Shown here: positions 26,552 to 35,182 of the stretch, piece after piece | Layout: each line of letters starts with the position of its first letter | Numbering within the stretch: position 1 is the stretch's first letter | From: Leptolyngbya sp. NIES-3755 | GTDB taxonomy: Bacteria; Cyanobacteriota; Cyanobacteriia; Leptolyngbyales; Leptolyngbyaceae | Direction: 5' to 3' | DNA: 64,000 nucleotides | Assembly (NCBI GenBank): GCA_001548435.1 | Contig: AP017308.1 | Location: forward strand, 6,023,030 to 6,087,029 | Notes under the pieces: model-generated | Told to the model about the DNA's origin: nothing | Database searches by the model: none | Seen by the model: only the letters and a program-made list of their open reading frames with translations | Program-made: the position numbers and the translations under genes

Positions 26552-27502
26552 TTATGACTTACGCTTGAGAATTACCATTGTTTCCCCCACGATCGCTGGA
26601 CGTGCTAACAATGTCTCTTGAGCATCAATAATTCTAAGTTTGGGTAGCTTGATCGATTGTGCTTTCTCCCAGAGTTCATTTGCAAATCGGTCTTGTTGTT
26701 CTGCGCTAAACCGATACCAATCCTCTGATAGGCGAACATTCAACCGAGCACGATCGATTTGCGGTTCCACGGATGTGACCAATCCACCGATAAAGCGATC
26801 GCTAATTTCTGTCACCTGAGATTGAATCTCCGCAAGCTGTTTCTGCTCTGGTGTCAATTCCGGTTCAGGCGAAGGTTCAATCACAGGTTCAGGCGAAGGT
26901 TCAACCACAGGTTCAGGCGAAGGTTCGATTTCAACTGGAACTTCTGCAATTGGTTCTTCTAGAACTGGTTCTTCAACTGGAATTTCTGCAACAGGTTCTT
27001 CGACTGGAACAGAAACGATTTCAGGAGCAGCTTCGGGAGCAGAAAGATCTGTCGGAAATTGTGTGGGTTTCTCTGGAATCGTAATCGGAGGACGATCGAC
27101 AACTTGAACAGGTTTTTGAACAGGCTTCGAGGAAAAGAGCGAAGACGTAAACCAAAAAAGAACCACGATCGTACCCACCACAATTCCGCTCAGTGCTCGA
27201 TCGCCTAATTTCCCACTCAAATCCGCTGGCAGTCGATCGCGAATCACAGACAGTAATTTTTTCCACAGCGGCGACACTCGTTCGAGCGCGATCGTGCCCG
27301 CAGTCGTCACTTTCAACAACAGCGGATTCGGTTCTTCAGCGGCTTCAATCCGATTTGCCGTACTGTCTAGAAACCGACTGGTCGATCGTAAAGTTCCAAT
27401 CGTCCCCGTTCTCAGCTTGGCGAGGAATTTTGTTGCAGTCGCTTGGGATTGTGTCACACTAGACTCGGATTCTGTCGGTGACTTAGCATCTGGCTGTGAC
27501 AT
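26552..27502 (-). CDS. Single-pass membrane protein with Pro/Glu-rich periplasmic linker
   Basis: A 316-residue protein not assigned to a named family. Residues about 1-105 are soluble. A membrane helix (IVVGTIVVLFWFTSSLF) lies at about 110-127. A long Pro/Glu/Val linker follows, with three PSPEPV-type repeats encoded by 24-bp DNA units. The C-terminal 90 residues form a compact domain (QLAEIQSQVTEISDRF, RLNVRLSEDWYRFSAEQQDRFANELW) that may sit in the periplasm. The start has GAGGAGG upstream. Its gene is 30 bases after the S10 peptidase start on the same strand, but the order is reversed, so this gene is transcribed first. It could be a periplasm-spanning anchor. Confidence 0.75.
   Translation of the reverse strand: MSQPDAKSPTESESSVTQSQATATKFLAKLRTGTIGTLRSTSRFLDSTANRIEAAEEPNPLLLKVTTAGTIALERVSPLWKKLLSVIRDRLPADLSGKLGDRALSGIVVGTIVVLFWFTSSLFSSKPVQKPVQVVDRPPITIPEKPTQFPTDLSAPEAAPEIVSVPVEEPVAEIPVEEPVLEEPIAEVPVEIEPSPEPVVEPSPEPVIEPSPEPELTPEQKQLAEIQSQVTEISDRFIGGLVTSVEPQIDRARLNVRLSEDWYRFSAEQQDRFANELWEKAQSIKLPKLRIIDAQETLLARPAIVGETMVILKRKS
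26862..26933 (-). repeat. Three 24-bp tandem units (PSPEPV-type linker)
   Basis: Unit starts at 26862, 26886 and 26910 differ at only a few bases and encode an eight-residue Pro/Glu period. They lie inside the linker of the membrane protein and probably vary in number between strains. Confidence 0.8.
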
Positions 27503-27613
27503 TGATGTGACCTCCTCGACAAACGAAATCCGGTTAAGTCCAGTAGAGTGAAAAACGGTAGAAATTTCAATCTACCATTTGTCGATCGTACTGTTGTTTA
27601 AGAACTGACCCCT

Positions 27614-28540
27614 ATGAGTTTAAAGCGTCGTGACCTTTTGGTGTTAGGAGGATTGAGCGGTCTAGGGCTTGTCGCTGCCGGAAAAACCTTTAGTCGTCCG
27701 TCGGAACAAGTGTCTGGAATGCCGCAAACCGTTTCAGAGCCACCCAAAACCGCAGGAAAAGAGTTGATGCTGCGATTTGTGGCAGTGGCGGATTCGGGAG
27801 CAGGCGATCGCAATCAGTTCGCATCTGCCAACGCAATGGCAGGATATCACAAAAAAAATTCATATTCGCTGGTGACTCTCGCTGGAGACAATATTTACAA
27901 CAGCGGCGAAATGGAACGAATCGGGGTTGCCTTTGAAGAGCCGTATGCCCCCTTGTTGAAGCAAGATGTTCGGTTCCGGGCTTGTCTTGGAAATCACGAT
28001 ATTCGGACCGAGAACGGTGATCCTCAAGTTCGATACGCAAATTTCAACATGAACGGGCGGTATTACACTTACCGTGAAAAAGACGTTCAGTTCTTTGTGT
28101 TGGATACCAACGGAAATGCGGACTGGAAAGATCAAATGGCTTGGCTCAATGCGGAATTAGGACGCAGTACCGCACCTTGGAAAATCGTGTACGGGCATCA
28201 TCCCATCTATTCCTCTGGACATTACGGAACTGATCCCGACATGATTCGCAAGTTCGCGCCTCTGTTCAAACAGCATCAAGTCCAGCTTTACATCAATGGG
28301 CACGAACATCACTATGAACGATCGACCTCGATCGATGGAACAACCTATCTCGTAACCGGAATTGGTGGAGCCAGTCTTCGTCCTGTCGGTCGCTCTAAAA
28401 CGACTGAATATTCCGTATCACGGTATGGATTTAGCGCGATCGAGGTTTATCCCGATCGTCTGCAAATTGAAGGGATCGGCACAGATGGACGGGTCTTCGA
28501 TCGAGGAATTGTGACCAGACAAGCAAAAGTCGCCGTATGA
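27614..28540 (+). CDS. Tat-exported metallophosphoesterase (purple acid phosphatase-like)
   Basis: A 308-residue phosphatase. The N-terminus KRRDLLVLGGLSGLGLVAAG is a twin-arginine signal with a hydrophobic core, so export is folded and likely cofactor-loaded. Metal ligands follow in order: VADSGAG, LAGDNIYNSG, CLGNHDI, YGHHPIYSSG and INGHEHHYERS, the calcineurin-like GD..GNH..GH pattern. The purple acid phosphatase family hydrolyses phosphomonoesters outside the cytoplasm, useful under phosphate limitation; no Pho box was identified. The stop overlaps the next ATG (ATGA), so it is coupled to the methyltransferase. Confidence 0.93.
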   Translation: MSLKRRDLLVLGGLSGLGLVAAGKTFSRPSEQVSGMPQTVSEPPKTAGKELMLRFVAVADSGAGDRNQFASANAMAGYHKKNSYSLVTLAGDNIYNSGEMERIGVAFEEPYAPLLKQDVRFRACLGNHDIRTENGDPQVRYANFNMNGRYYTYREKDVQFFVLDTNGNADWKDQMAWLNAELGRSTAPWKIVYGHHPIYSSGHYGTDPDMIRKFAPLFKQHQVQLYINGHEHHYERSTSIDGTTYLVTGIGGASLRPVGRSKTTEYSVSRYGFSAIEVYPDRLQIEGIGTDGRVFDRGIVTRQAKVAV

Positions 28541-29184
28541 CGGATGCCTACACTCGAACGGTTCAACTCTCAACGGAATTCATCGAAAACGGTGATCCGT
28601 TGGGATGGTTTGAAGCGCTCTATGCCACTGCAAATGGTGATCCGAATGCCGTTCCTTGGGCGCGATTAACCCCGAATGCGCTGTTGTTAGACTGGCTGGA
28701 ACGCGATCTGATTCAGGGAAAAACCGTGCTGGTCATCGGTTGCGGTTTAGGCGATGATGCGGAAGAACTCGCAAACCGCGGATTGAACGTGACTGGATTT
28801 GACATTTCGGAAAGTGCGATCGCCTGGTGTAATCAACGCTTTCCAAATTCCCCGGTAACCTATCAAGTTGCAGATTTATTCACGCTTCCAGAAGCTTGGA
28901 AAGGAGCATTCGACTTTGTTCTAGAGTCGTACACGATCCAAGCGATGCCGCCCGAATTACGCGCTAAAGCGATTCCTAAAATTGCAGAATTGGTTGCACC
29001 TTCAGGACAGTTATTAGTGATTTGTCGTGGTCGTGAGCCAGAACAAGATCTAACCGCTGTTCCTTTTCCACTGACGAAGGCAGAATTAGCGGGCTTTCAG
29101 CAAGCGGGACTGTCTGAAGTGGAATTCGAGGATATGGCTGAACCGGGAACGGTGAGACGATTCCGGGTGTTATTCTCTACTTAA
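28537..29184 (+). CDS. Class I SAM-dependent methyltransferase (thiopurine/TehB-like)
   Basis: A 215-residue methyltransferase. Motif I is VLVIGCGLGDDAEELA, followed by GFDISESAIAWCNQRF and an ADLF acidic site, then FDFVLESYTIQAMPPEL. The N-terminal DPLGWFEALYATANGD resembles proteins annotated as thiopurine or halide/thiol methyltransferases; the substrate cannot be read from sequence. It starts inside the phosphoesterase stop codon and its 3' end overlaps the convergent kinase gene by 8 bases. Confidence 0.87.
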   Translation: MTDAYTRTVQLSTEFIENGDPLGWFEALYATANGDPNAVPWARLTPNALLLDWLERDLIQGKTVLVIGCGLGDDAEELANRGLNVTGFDISESAIAWCNQRFPNSPVTYQVADLFTLPEAWKGAFDFVLESYTIQAMPPELRAKAIPKIAELVAPSGQLLVICRGREPEQDLTAVPFPLTKAELAGFQQAGLSEVEFEDMAEPGTVRRFRVLFST

Positions 29185-31216
29185 TCGGTAAGCTCAAGGT
29201 CAATACCGTTGTTCCCGATCGCTGTTCTACATTCATGGTGGCATTGAGTTCGATCGCATATCGTCGCAGCAGTGCCAATCTAAGATTCGAGACATTCTGT
29301 TTTCGTCTCGGTAGTGTTTCCTCAGAATTTGCTACACAGTAAGCAGAAATGCAGAAATTCTGTGAATCAACAAAAGTTTGCAGTTGAATGGGTAAGTCTG
29401 GATTCGTTTGATTGAGGTGTGTCAGCAGTTGAACGATCGTTTTATCCAAAGTCGGTAAATGCAAGAACAATTTTGGAATGGCTTCACTCGTTCGCTCAAG
29501 CTGAGTTGCGATCGCAGTTTGATTAGAAAGTCGCTCAATGGCAACTGCTAACCAATCCTGAATTCTCACTTCACTCAGCGGCATTGCCTCTGATCCATTC
29601 GACGCATTCTGAAACGCGAGTAAATCATTCACTAAGCTGAATTCTTCGTGCCATTCCTGTTGGAGAATTTTCAAGTATTTTTCTAATCGTTGAACTTGAG
29701 AATTCGGAGTCTCAGGATCATCGAGAGAAGTCGCAATCTGTTGCATCAACTCAACTGCAATTCTCATGTTGGTCAGCGGCGTTCTGAGTTCGTGCGATAA
29801 CGCTTCAATAAAATCCTTCTGTAGCGTTTTGAGATGCTGTAACTCTGCAATTTCACTGCGAAAACTTTGGAGTTGTTGAGCCGATTGATATGCCCGAATC
29901 GCTTGACTGACGAGTTGCGCGATCGCGTCCGCTTGAAAGCCAGCCCACCGTGGATAATTCGGCAACACCAATCCAAATTCCCCGATCGTGCCAGATTCAC
30001 CTTGAATCGGACAGATAATCACCTGCGATTCAGCCCCATACAGCGGGGGTAAAATTGCAGAATCCGGACAAATCCAACACTGACGTTGAAACAATCGAAG
30101 ATAAAACTCTGAGAAGTTTTCGATTTCAACCGTGCGACGAAGGTTCGATCGCGGTTCCAAATCGGGTGAATCGAACTCAGCCACGATCGCTGAAATCGTC
30201 GAATCCGAATTATGCAGTGCAATCCAACCGTAATCGAGTTTCAGCGTATGTCCAATTTCTTGCAGCATCCAGGGCATGAACTCGCTCTGGTCGGCGTTAC
30301 ATCGATCGAAGACTCGTTGCCGTAAGCGATCGACCCCGATCGTAAACTGAAGCTGCTCTGTGCGTTCTTTGAGTTGAGCACACAACAGCGACTGAGTGGT
30401 TTCTAAAATTTGTTTTTGGGCATCTAAACTCGATTCGCGCTGGCGGCGATCGCTCATATCCTGAAACACCATAACGCCACCAATAATCTCTCCGTCTCGG
30501 TTGCGAATCGGGGAAGCACTGTCACCCACAGGTCGTTCCGTTCCATCTCGTGATCGTAAGACGGCACGATCAGGCAGGGTAATTGTATCACCCTGACACA
30601 AGGCAGCCAAAATCGGATTGTCGATCGCGGCTCCCGTTTCTTCATCAATCAGATCTAACACACGTCCCGCAAATTCTCCCAATGCTTGTTCTTGGGTCCA
30701 TCCGGTAAAGAATTCTGCTGCCGGATTCATAAAGGTAATAAAGCCATCGACATCGGTTGCGATCGTGGCATCTCCAATACTAACTAATGTGGTTGCGTAC
30801 CATTGCTGTGTGTCTTTGATGGCGACTTCCATCTGATGACGACGCAAAGCAACTTGAATGGTGGATTGTAAAACAGCTTCCTGAAACGGTTTAACAACGT
30901 ATCCAAATGGAGAAGTTTCTGTGGCACGTTTTAGGGTGTATTCGTCTGCATGAGCGGTGAGATAAACGACAGGCAAATTTAATTTTAGATAGAGATATTC
31001 TCCCGCAGAAACGCCATCGTTTTTTCCTTGCAGACAGATATCCATGAGGACGAGATCGGGACGCTGATGAGTTGCAATTTGGATGGCTTGGCGGGCGTTT
31101 GTTGCGATCGCAATCACTTCATGTCCCAGGGTTTGCAAGGCTTCTTGCACATGCCAAGCCACAACACTTTCATCTTCGACCACAAGAATTTTTGCTGTTT
31201 TCAACGTTTCAATCAC
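29177..31216 (-). CDS. Receiver-PAS-GAF-like signalling kinase with degenerate ATPase domain
   Basis: A 679-residue cytoplasmic protein. Residues about 9-125 are a receiver (LVVEDESVV, LVLMDICLQG with the phospho-Asp, VVYLTAHAD, VKPF). A PAS domain follows with FMNPAAEFFTGWT and VMVFQDMSDRRQRE, then a GAF-like segment and a HisKA helix FIEALSHELRTPLTN with the phospho-His. The C-terminal part where a HATPase domain should be lacks a recognisable N box, DxGxG and GxGxG; only a terminal strand TVLTLSLPIK remains. It may therefore dimerise or be phosphorylated in trans. The start is GTG at 31216. It lies 50 bases after the HisKA_2 kinase on the same strand. Confidence 0.87.
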   Translation of the reverse strand: MIETLKTAKILVVEDESVVAWHVQEALQTLGHEVIAIATNARQAIQIATHQRPDLVLMDICLQGKNDGVSAGEYLYLKLNLPVVYLTAHADEYTLKRATETSPFGYVVKPFQEAVLQSTIQVALRRHQMEVAIKDTQQWYATTLVSIGDATIATDVDGFITFMNPAAEFFTGWTQEQALGEFAGRVLDLIDEETGAAIDNPILAALCQGDTITLPDRAVLRSRDGTERPVGDSASPIRNRDGEIIGGVMVFQDMSDRRQRESSLDAQKQILETTQSLLCAQLKERTEQLQFTIGVDRLRQRVFDRCNADQSEFMPWMLQEIGHTLKLDYGWIALHNSDSTISAIVAEFDSPDLEPRSNLRRTVEIENFSEFYLRLFQRQCWICPDSAILPPLYGAESQVIICPIQGESGTIGEFGLVLPNYPRWAGFQADAIAQLVSQAIRAYQSAQQLQSFRSEIAELQHLKTLQKDFIEALSHELRTPLTNMRIAVELMQQIATSLDDPETPNSQVQRLEKYLKILQQEWHEEFSLVNDLLAFQNASNGSEAMPLSEVRIQDWLAVAIERLSNQTAIATQLERTSEAIPKLFLHLPTLDKTIVQLLTHLNQTNPDLPIQLQTFVDSQNFCISAYCVANSEETLPRRKQNVSNLRLALLRRYAIELNATMNVEQRSGTTVLTLSLPIK

Positions 31217-31266
31217 TCAACAACCCCCATTATTGTACGGGATGTTGCGATTTTTTAAGCAAAGAG

Positions 31267-32466
31267 TTAGGCGCAATCAAACATCACTTTAAACCGTGTT
31301 TTTTGCGCTGTTTCAACTATAACTTTGCCATTCAGTTGATCAACTAAAGCATTCACCAATCGCAATCCCATGGATCGAATTTTTTGTAGCTCGAAACTTT
31401 CAGGCAAATTTTTTCCGCCATTTTCTACAATCAGACAAACTTGAGAGGATTGATTCTGCAAAGTGACCGCGACTTCTCCAGTTTCCTCGCCTATAAATCC
31501 ATGTTTCAAAGCATTGGTCATCAGTTCGTTCAAAATCAAACCACAAGGAATGGCTTTCTCCAAACTAACAATCACACCAGGATCAACGTTAACCACTAAA
31601 TTAACCGTATCCGATCGAATGCGATACGTATGAAATAGGCTTGATGTCAGAGTTTGAACATATTCCGATAGATTCACTCGTGCAAAGTCTTGAGAGCGAT
31701 ACAAACTATCATGAACGAGCGCCATTGAACTGATTCGACTTTGACTATCTTTGAAAATTTGTCGCACATCTGGGTCATCAATTCGTTGTGCCTGCAAATA
31801 AATTAAGCTCGAAATAATTTGCAGGTTATTTTTGACTCGATGATGGATTTCTTTCAGCAGTGCTTCTTTCTCTAATAAAGAAGATTTAATCTGCTCTTCT
31901 GCCATTTTTTGACTGGTAATATCTTCGATCGTTCCAGTATGTCCAACCAGTTCTCCTGCTGCTGAAAACATTGGAGCAGTCCGAGTATAAAGCCAGCGAA
32001 TTTCTCCATCAGAAGTGATAATCCGAAATTGATCAGTCCGCGATCGACCGGCTTTTGCATCTTCAATCCAAGCAGGAACGACTCGATCGCGATCGTCCGG
32101 ATGCACGTAATTAATCCATCGATCGCCCAAACTTTCTTCTAATGGATGCCCTAAGATCTCCTCACAGCGAGGATTTGTATAGATACAGCGTCCCTGCACA
32201 TCACAGCTAAAAATCCCAAACGGCAAACAATGGCTCAACGCAGACCAATGATCCTCACTCGCATGAGTCGCAATAAAGAGCGGTGCAGCTTGAGGATTTA
32301 GGATCGCTTCTAACTGTGTCAAAATCGTGGAGAGCGATCGCTCGATCGACGGTTGAATCGGATTGGGGAGTTGATCGGTCGTCTGTTGAAAGTCCTGAAC
32401 TTGCGTTTTGAAAGCACGAATGCGTGTCATTAGTTCAGGACGAGGTGAATTGAAAGTCTCGTCCAT
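31267..32466 (-). CDS. PAS-HisKA_2 histidine kinase
   Basis: A 399-residue kinase. A PAS domain at about 70-185 has GIFSCDVQGRCIYTNPRC and the PAC end GHTGTIEDITSQK. The transmitter is of the HisKA_2 type, LLKEIHHRVKNNLQIISSL, typical of kinases that pair with stand-alone receivers, including light- and stress-sensing ones. The ATPase part has LILNELMTNALKHGF (N box) and shortened G boxes, GLRLVNALVDQL. No membrane helix is present. It is the upstream gene of a pair with the receiver-PAS protein at 29177-31216, a likely phosphorelay partner. Confidence 0.9.
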   Translation of the reverse strand: MDETFNSPRPELMTRIRAFKTQVQDFQQTTDQLPNPIQPSIERSLSTILTQLEAILNPQAAPLFIATHASEDHWSALSHCLPFGIFSCDVQGRCIYTNPRCEEILGHPLEESLGDRWINYVHPDDRDRVVPAWIEDAKAGRSRTDQFRIITSDGEIRWLYTRTAPMFSAAGELVGHTGTIEDITSQKMAEEQIKSSLLEKEALLKEIHHRVKNNLQIISSLIYLQAQRIDDPDVRQIFKDSQSRISSMALVHDSLYRSQDFARVNLSEYVQTLTSSLFHTYRIRSDTVNLVVNVDPGVIVSLEKAIPCGLILNELMTNALKHGFIGEETGEVAVTLQNQSSQVCLIVENGGKNLPESFELQKIRSMGLRLVNALVDQLNGKVIVETAQKTRFKVMFDCA

Positions 32467-32605
32467 GCGGCAGTATTCCGAAGGCTATAGGAACTCTATC
32501 AAAATTTCCATCGTGTATTAGGTTTCAGCCGAGACTTTAACCCAAATGGGTGAGAAGCGATCGTGGGAGAACCGTTCAAAAGATTCGGCTTTCTCTGCCT
32601 AAAAA

Positions 32606-32615
32606 AGTACGTACT
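32606..32615. promoter_or_regulatory. Palindrome upstream of the HlyD-like gene
   Basis: AGTACGTACT is a perfect 10-base palindrome 105 bases before the HlyD-family start. About 45 bases further on, TTAGCGTACTAA has the same TTAG/CTAA symmetry. Efflux genes are often controlled by TetR- or MarR-type repressors that bind such sites, but no regulator gene is adjacent. Position-based inference only. Confidence 0.25.
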
Positions 32616-32719
32616 CTAATCAAATCTCCAGTATGATGAGATCAGTCAAAAAAGCTTAGCGTACTAACTATTCATTTTTGTGATTCAACCTGTTCCATCG
32701 ATTCACTGAGAGATTTACC

Positions 32720-34072
32720 ATGAAAGCCGCCTCACTAAATGGTCATCAGCCCGAAGCACCAGAGATCATTGAAGTCAAACAAGCTCCGATCGCTGAACCG
32801 CAATCTGCACCAGATCAGCCTGTCGTTGAGACTCCGAGAGCACCGAAGAATCGGAAAGGACTGAAGCGGGCTTTGGCAGGATTGGGAGTCGGTGGCGCGA
32901 TCGTGGCTGGAGTTTTCGGATACAACTATTGGGAGTACGCTTCGGCTCACCAATCTACCGATAACGCCACTGTCACCGGAAATATTCATCCGGTTGGCGC
33001 TCGAATTGCAGGAACCGTCGATCAGGTGTACGTCGAAGACAACCAAGAGGTCAAAGCTGGACAACCCTTGATCCAACTCGACCAGCGTGATTATCAGATT
33101 AAGTTGAATCAAGCCCAAGCCGACTTAGAAGCCGCTCAACGTAAAGCAAATTCGGCTCAGGTGAGTATTGCTCTATCTGCGAAGAATGCTGAAGCTGCAA
33201 CCACGCAAGCTCAAGGTGGAATTGGACAAGCCCAAGCTGCGATCGCGTCCGCGCAAGCCCAAGTGTCGGAAGCTCAAGCTGGAGTTCCCGCTGCCCAAGC
33301 TACACTCGCTCAAGCCAATGCGACTTTACAGAAAACCCAAACCGACTTCAACCGCTACCAATCGCTTTACAGTCAAGGCGCGATTTCTCAAAGTAATTTA
33401 GATGCGGCTCGACAAGCGTATGAAGTGGCGAGAGCGCAGAGAGATTCTGCTTCAGAAGGGGTGCGTCAGGCTCAAGCGAAAGTTGCTCAAGCTGAACAAG
33501 CGGTTGCGAATGCCCAATCAGGATTAGACGCATCGCAAGGGAGTATCCAAGCGGCTCAAGCGAAAGGCGTTCAAACCCAAGTGAGCCAAGCCGATTATGC
33601 GACGGCTCAAGCTGCGATCGCTCAAGCCCAATCTTCCTTAAAGAATGCTCAGCAACAGTTGGCTTACACGAAGATCGCGGCTCCCGTGAATGGACGAGTC
33701 GGACGCAAGAACGTACAAGTCGGTCAGCAAGTTCAATCTGGAACTCCGTTACTCGCGATTGTCGATGATCAGTATTGGGTGACTGCGAATTTCAAAGAGA
33801 CGCAGTTAGAGAATATGCGACCTGGTGAGAAAGCTGAGATTAAGCTGGATTCGTTTCCGCATCACACCTTTACTGGAACCGTTGAGAGTATTTCTCCAGC
33901 TTCGGGTGCTCAGTTTGCTCTATTGCCACCGGATAATGCGACCGGAAACTTTACTAAAGTGGTGCAGCGGATTCCGGTTCGAGTTGTGTTCGATCGAGAA
34001 AGCGTTCGTGGTTTCGAGCAAGCGATCACGCCAGGGATGTCGGCTGAAGTGACGATCGAGACTGGGAAATAA
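32720..34072 (+). CDS. HlyD/EmrA-family membrane fusion protein
   Basis: A 450-residue periplasmic adaptor. One membrane helix (ALAGLGVGGAIVAGVFGYNYW, about residues 50-70, shown in part) is followed by a barrel-sandwich half (AGTVDQVYVEDNQEVKAGQ), a very long coiled coil rich in AQA repeats, then the second half (IAAPVNGRVGRKNVQVGQQVQ) and the beta-barrel with GEKAEIKLDSF. EmrA-type adaptors couple an inner-membrane transporter to an outer-membrane channel. No EmrB or TolC partner is adjacent, so the pump may be encoded elsewhere. It is divergent from the kinase genes and ends at a clear terminator. Confidence 0.93.
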   Translation: MKAASLNGHQPEAPEIIEVKQAPIAEPQSAPDQPVVETPRAPKNRKGLKRALAGLGVGGAIVAGVFGYNYWEYASAHQSTDNATVTGNIHPVGARIAGTVDQVYVEDNQEVKAGQPLIQLDQRDYQIKLNQAQADLEAAQRKANSAQVSIALSAKNAEAATTQAQGGIGQAQAAIASAQAQVSEAQAGVPAAQATLAQANATLQKTQTDFNRYQSLYSQGAISQSNLDAARQAYEVARAQRDSASEGVRQAQAKVAQAEQAVANAQSGLDASQGSIQAAQAKGVQTQVSQADYATAQAAIAQAQSSLKNAQQQLAYTKIAAPVNGRVGRKNVQVGQQVQSGTPLLAIVDDQYWVTANFKETQLENMRPGEKAEIKLDSFPHHTFTGTVESISPASGAQFALLPPDNATGNFTKVVQRIPVRVVFDRESVRGFEQAITPGMSAEVTIETGK

Positions 34073-34079
34073 TGAAGAG

Positions 34080-34107
34080 AGCGGTGGTGAATGCCATCGC
34101 TTTTTTA
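34080..34107 (+). terminator. Terminator of the HlyD-like gene
   Basis: AGCGGTGG (34080-34087) pairs with CCATCGCT (34094-34101), with one G-T wobble and a 6-base loop, followed by TTTTTTA. The T tract runs into the stop codon of the convergent Clp-N gene. Confidence 0.85.
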
Positions 34108-35019
34108 TAGCTGGAATTGTTCAGCGATCGTAGAAACAAGTCGTTGATATATCGCTAATTGAGGAGCATCATTGGGCAATTCAGCAATAAAGCCTCTCAA
34201 CATTCGCAGCGATCGACGATTTGCCTTTTGAACGCGTTCATCTAATCGTCCGATCCACAAGCTGGCAAGGAATTGAATTTGAGCAAGCATTTCCGCTTTA
34301 TCTTCATCGGTGAACTGTTCATCGGTCTCGATCGCGGTTCGTAATTCACTCAAACTTTGTTTCGTTGCGTTTCCTTCTGGTGAATTCGGCAACTTTGGAA
34401 TGCTATCGATTGTGTCCGAGTGCAATTGACTTCGACTCCGAATTTTACGTTTTAAGATCTCGCTTTTGGATTTTGCGATCGTCAACATTTCAGACATCTG
34501 CTCAATCAGTCGATCGAGGTCTTGAGCTAATTCTTTTAAGTCCTGAGTCGGGGCTGGAACAAAGTCATATTTTGAGAGTTCAGCCTCGCTCATCGTTGCT
34601 AAAATCTCGCTCTGAAGTTGTTCAGCATCGACTTGTAAGTTTTGCAGTACTTGATAAGCCACGCCTTGTTTCAGAGTTGCGATCGCTAACAATAAATGTT
34701 CAGTTCCGATCATCGGATGTCCAAGCCGCTGGCTCTCTTGCAGGGCTTGTGTTAGGACAGAAGTTGCATTTTGGCTAAACGGAGTTTCAACTAAGGGGAA
34801 ATTTGCTCCACGTCCCACAGTTTGTTCAACTTCATGCCGCGCTATCTGAAGACCTACACCCATTTGCGTCAGAACTTGTGCAGCAACTCCCCGACCTTCT
34901 CTGATCAATCCAAGGAGTAGAAACGCACTTCCGATTTGTTGGGTTTGTCCGAGTCGTCTCGCTTCTTCCTGAGCAAGGAACACAACCTGCATCGCCTCTT
35001 CAGTGAATCGTTCAAACAT
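34105..35019 (-). CDS. Stand-alone Clp N-terminal-domain protein
   Basis: A 304-residue protein. The first 150 residues are two Clp_N repeats: MFERFTEEAMQVVFLAQEEA, LLLGLIREGRGVAAQVL, then FSQNATSVLTQALQESQRL and GTEHLLLAIATL, as at the start of ClpC/ClpB. No AAA ATPase domain follows. The remainder is helical and charged, with no known domain. Proteins of this kind (ClpS/ClpT-like in plants, or Clp-N repeats alone) may dock on the ClpP/ClpC machinery or bind substrates. The role here is inferred, not shown. The ATG is at 35019, and the terminator of the HlyD gene abuts its stop. Confidence 0.85.
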   Translation of the reverse strand: MFERFTEEAMQVVFLAQEEARRLGQTQQIGSAFLLLGLIREGRGVAAQVLTQMGVGLQIARHEVEQTVGRGANFPLVETPFSQNATSVLTQALQESQRLGHPMIGTEHLLLAIATLKQGVAYQVLQNLQVDAEQLQSEILATMSEAELSKYDFVPAPTQDLKELAQDLDRLIEQMSEMLTIAKSKSEILKRKIRSRSQLHSDTIDSIPKLPNSPEGNATKQSLSELRTAIETDEQFTDEDKAEMLAQIQFLASLWIGRLDERVQKANRRSLRMLRGFIAELPNDAPQLAIYQRLVSTIAEQFQL

Positions 35020-35058
35020 AGCTTTGATTGATTTGAGATTTAGTACTTTTATATCAAT

Positions 35059-35081
35059 AAAAAAGAGGGCTTTCGCCCCCT
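35059..35081 (-). terminator. Terminator of the retropepsin cassette (copy of chlH terminator)
   Basis: Read on the minus strand this is AGGGGGC, a GAAA tetraloop, GCCCTCT and a run of six T, with one mismatch in the stem. It lies about 100 bases after the end of the protease gene and is the same element as at 35867-35889. Confidence 0.8.
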
Positions 35082-35166
35082 CCTAGAATTGATTTAAGAA
35101 TCGGAACTATTCAACACCTTCGATGCGGTCTTCGACTTCTTGATAGAGTTCGCGGAGTCGATCGAG
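35060..35166 (-). repeat. 107-bp direct repeat, copy A: chlH 3' end plus terminator
   Basis: This stretch aligns without gaps to 35868-35974, with 10 mismatches in 107 bases (about 91%). Half of the differences fall in seven bases just after the stem-loop. It comprises the last 20 codons of chlH, including the stop, and the downstream terminator. The genes between the copies (35183-35808) thus look like a cassette inserted between duplicated chlH tails. Confidence 0.92.
35107..35166 (-). pseudogene. Remnant of chlH (C-terminal 19 codons and stop)
   Basis: The minus strand reads [19 protein letters not shown] followed by TAG. This is residue-for-residue the C-terminus of ChlH at 35915-39892. 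The four base differences are all silent: CTC/CTT, GGT/GGC, GAA/GAG and TAG/TAA. The fragment has no upstream continuation: at 35167 the sequence becomes unrelated. Silent-only divergence means the source was once a complete, functional chlH. Confidence 0.88.
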
Positions 35167-35182
35167 TCAAAAGTTCAATATA

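Noticed and set aside
26851-27084. Plus-strand Val/Gln-rich frame
   Set aside because: Antisense to the Pro/Glu repeats of the membrane protein.
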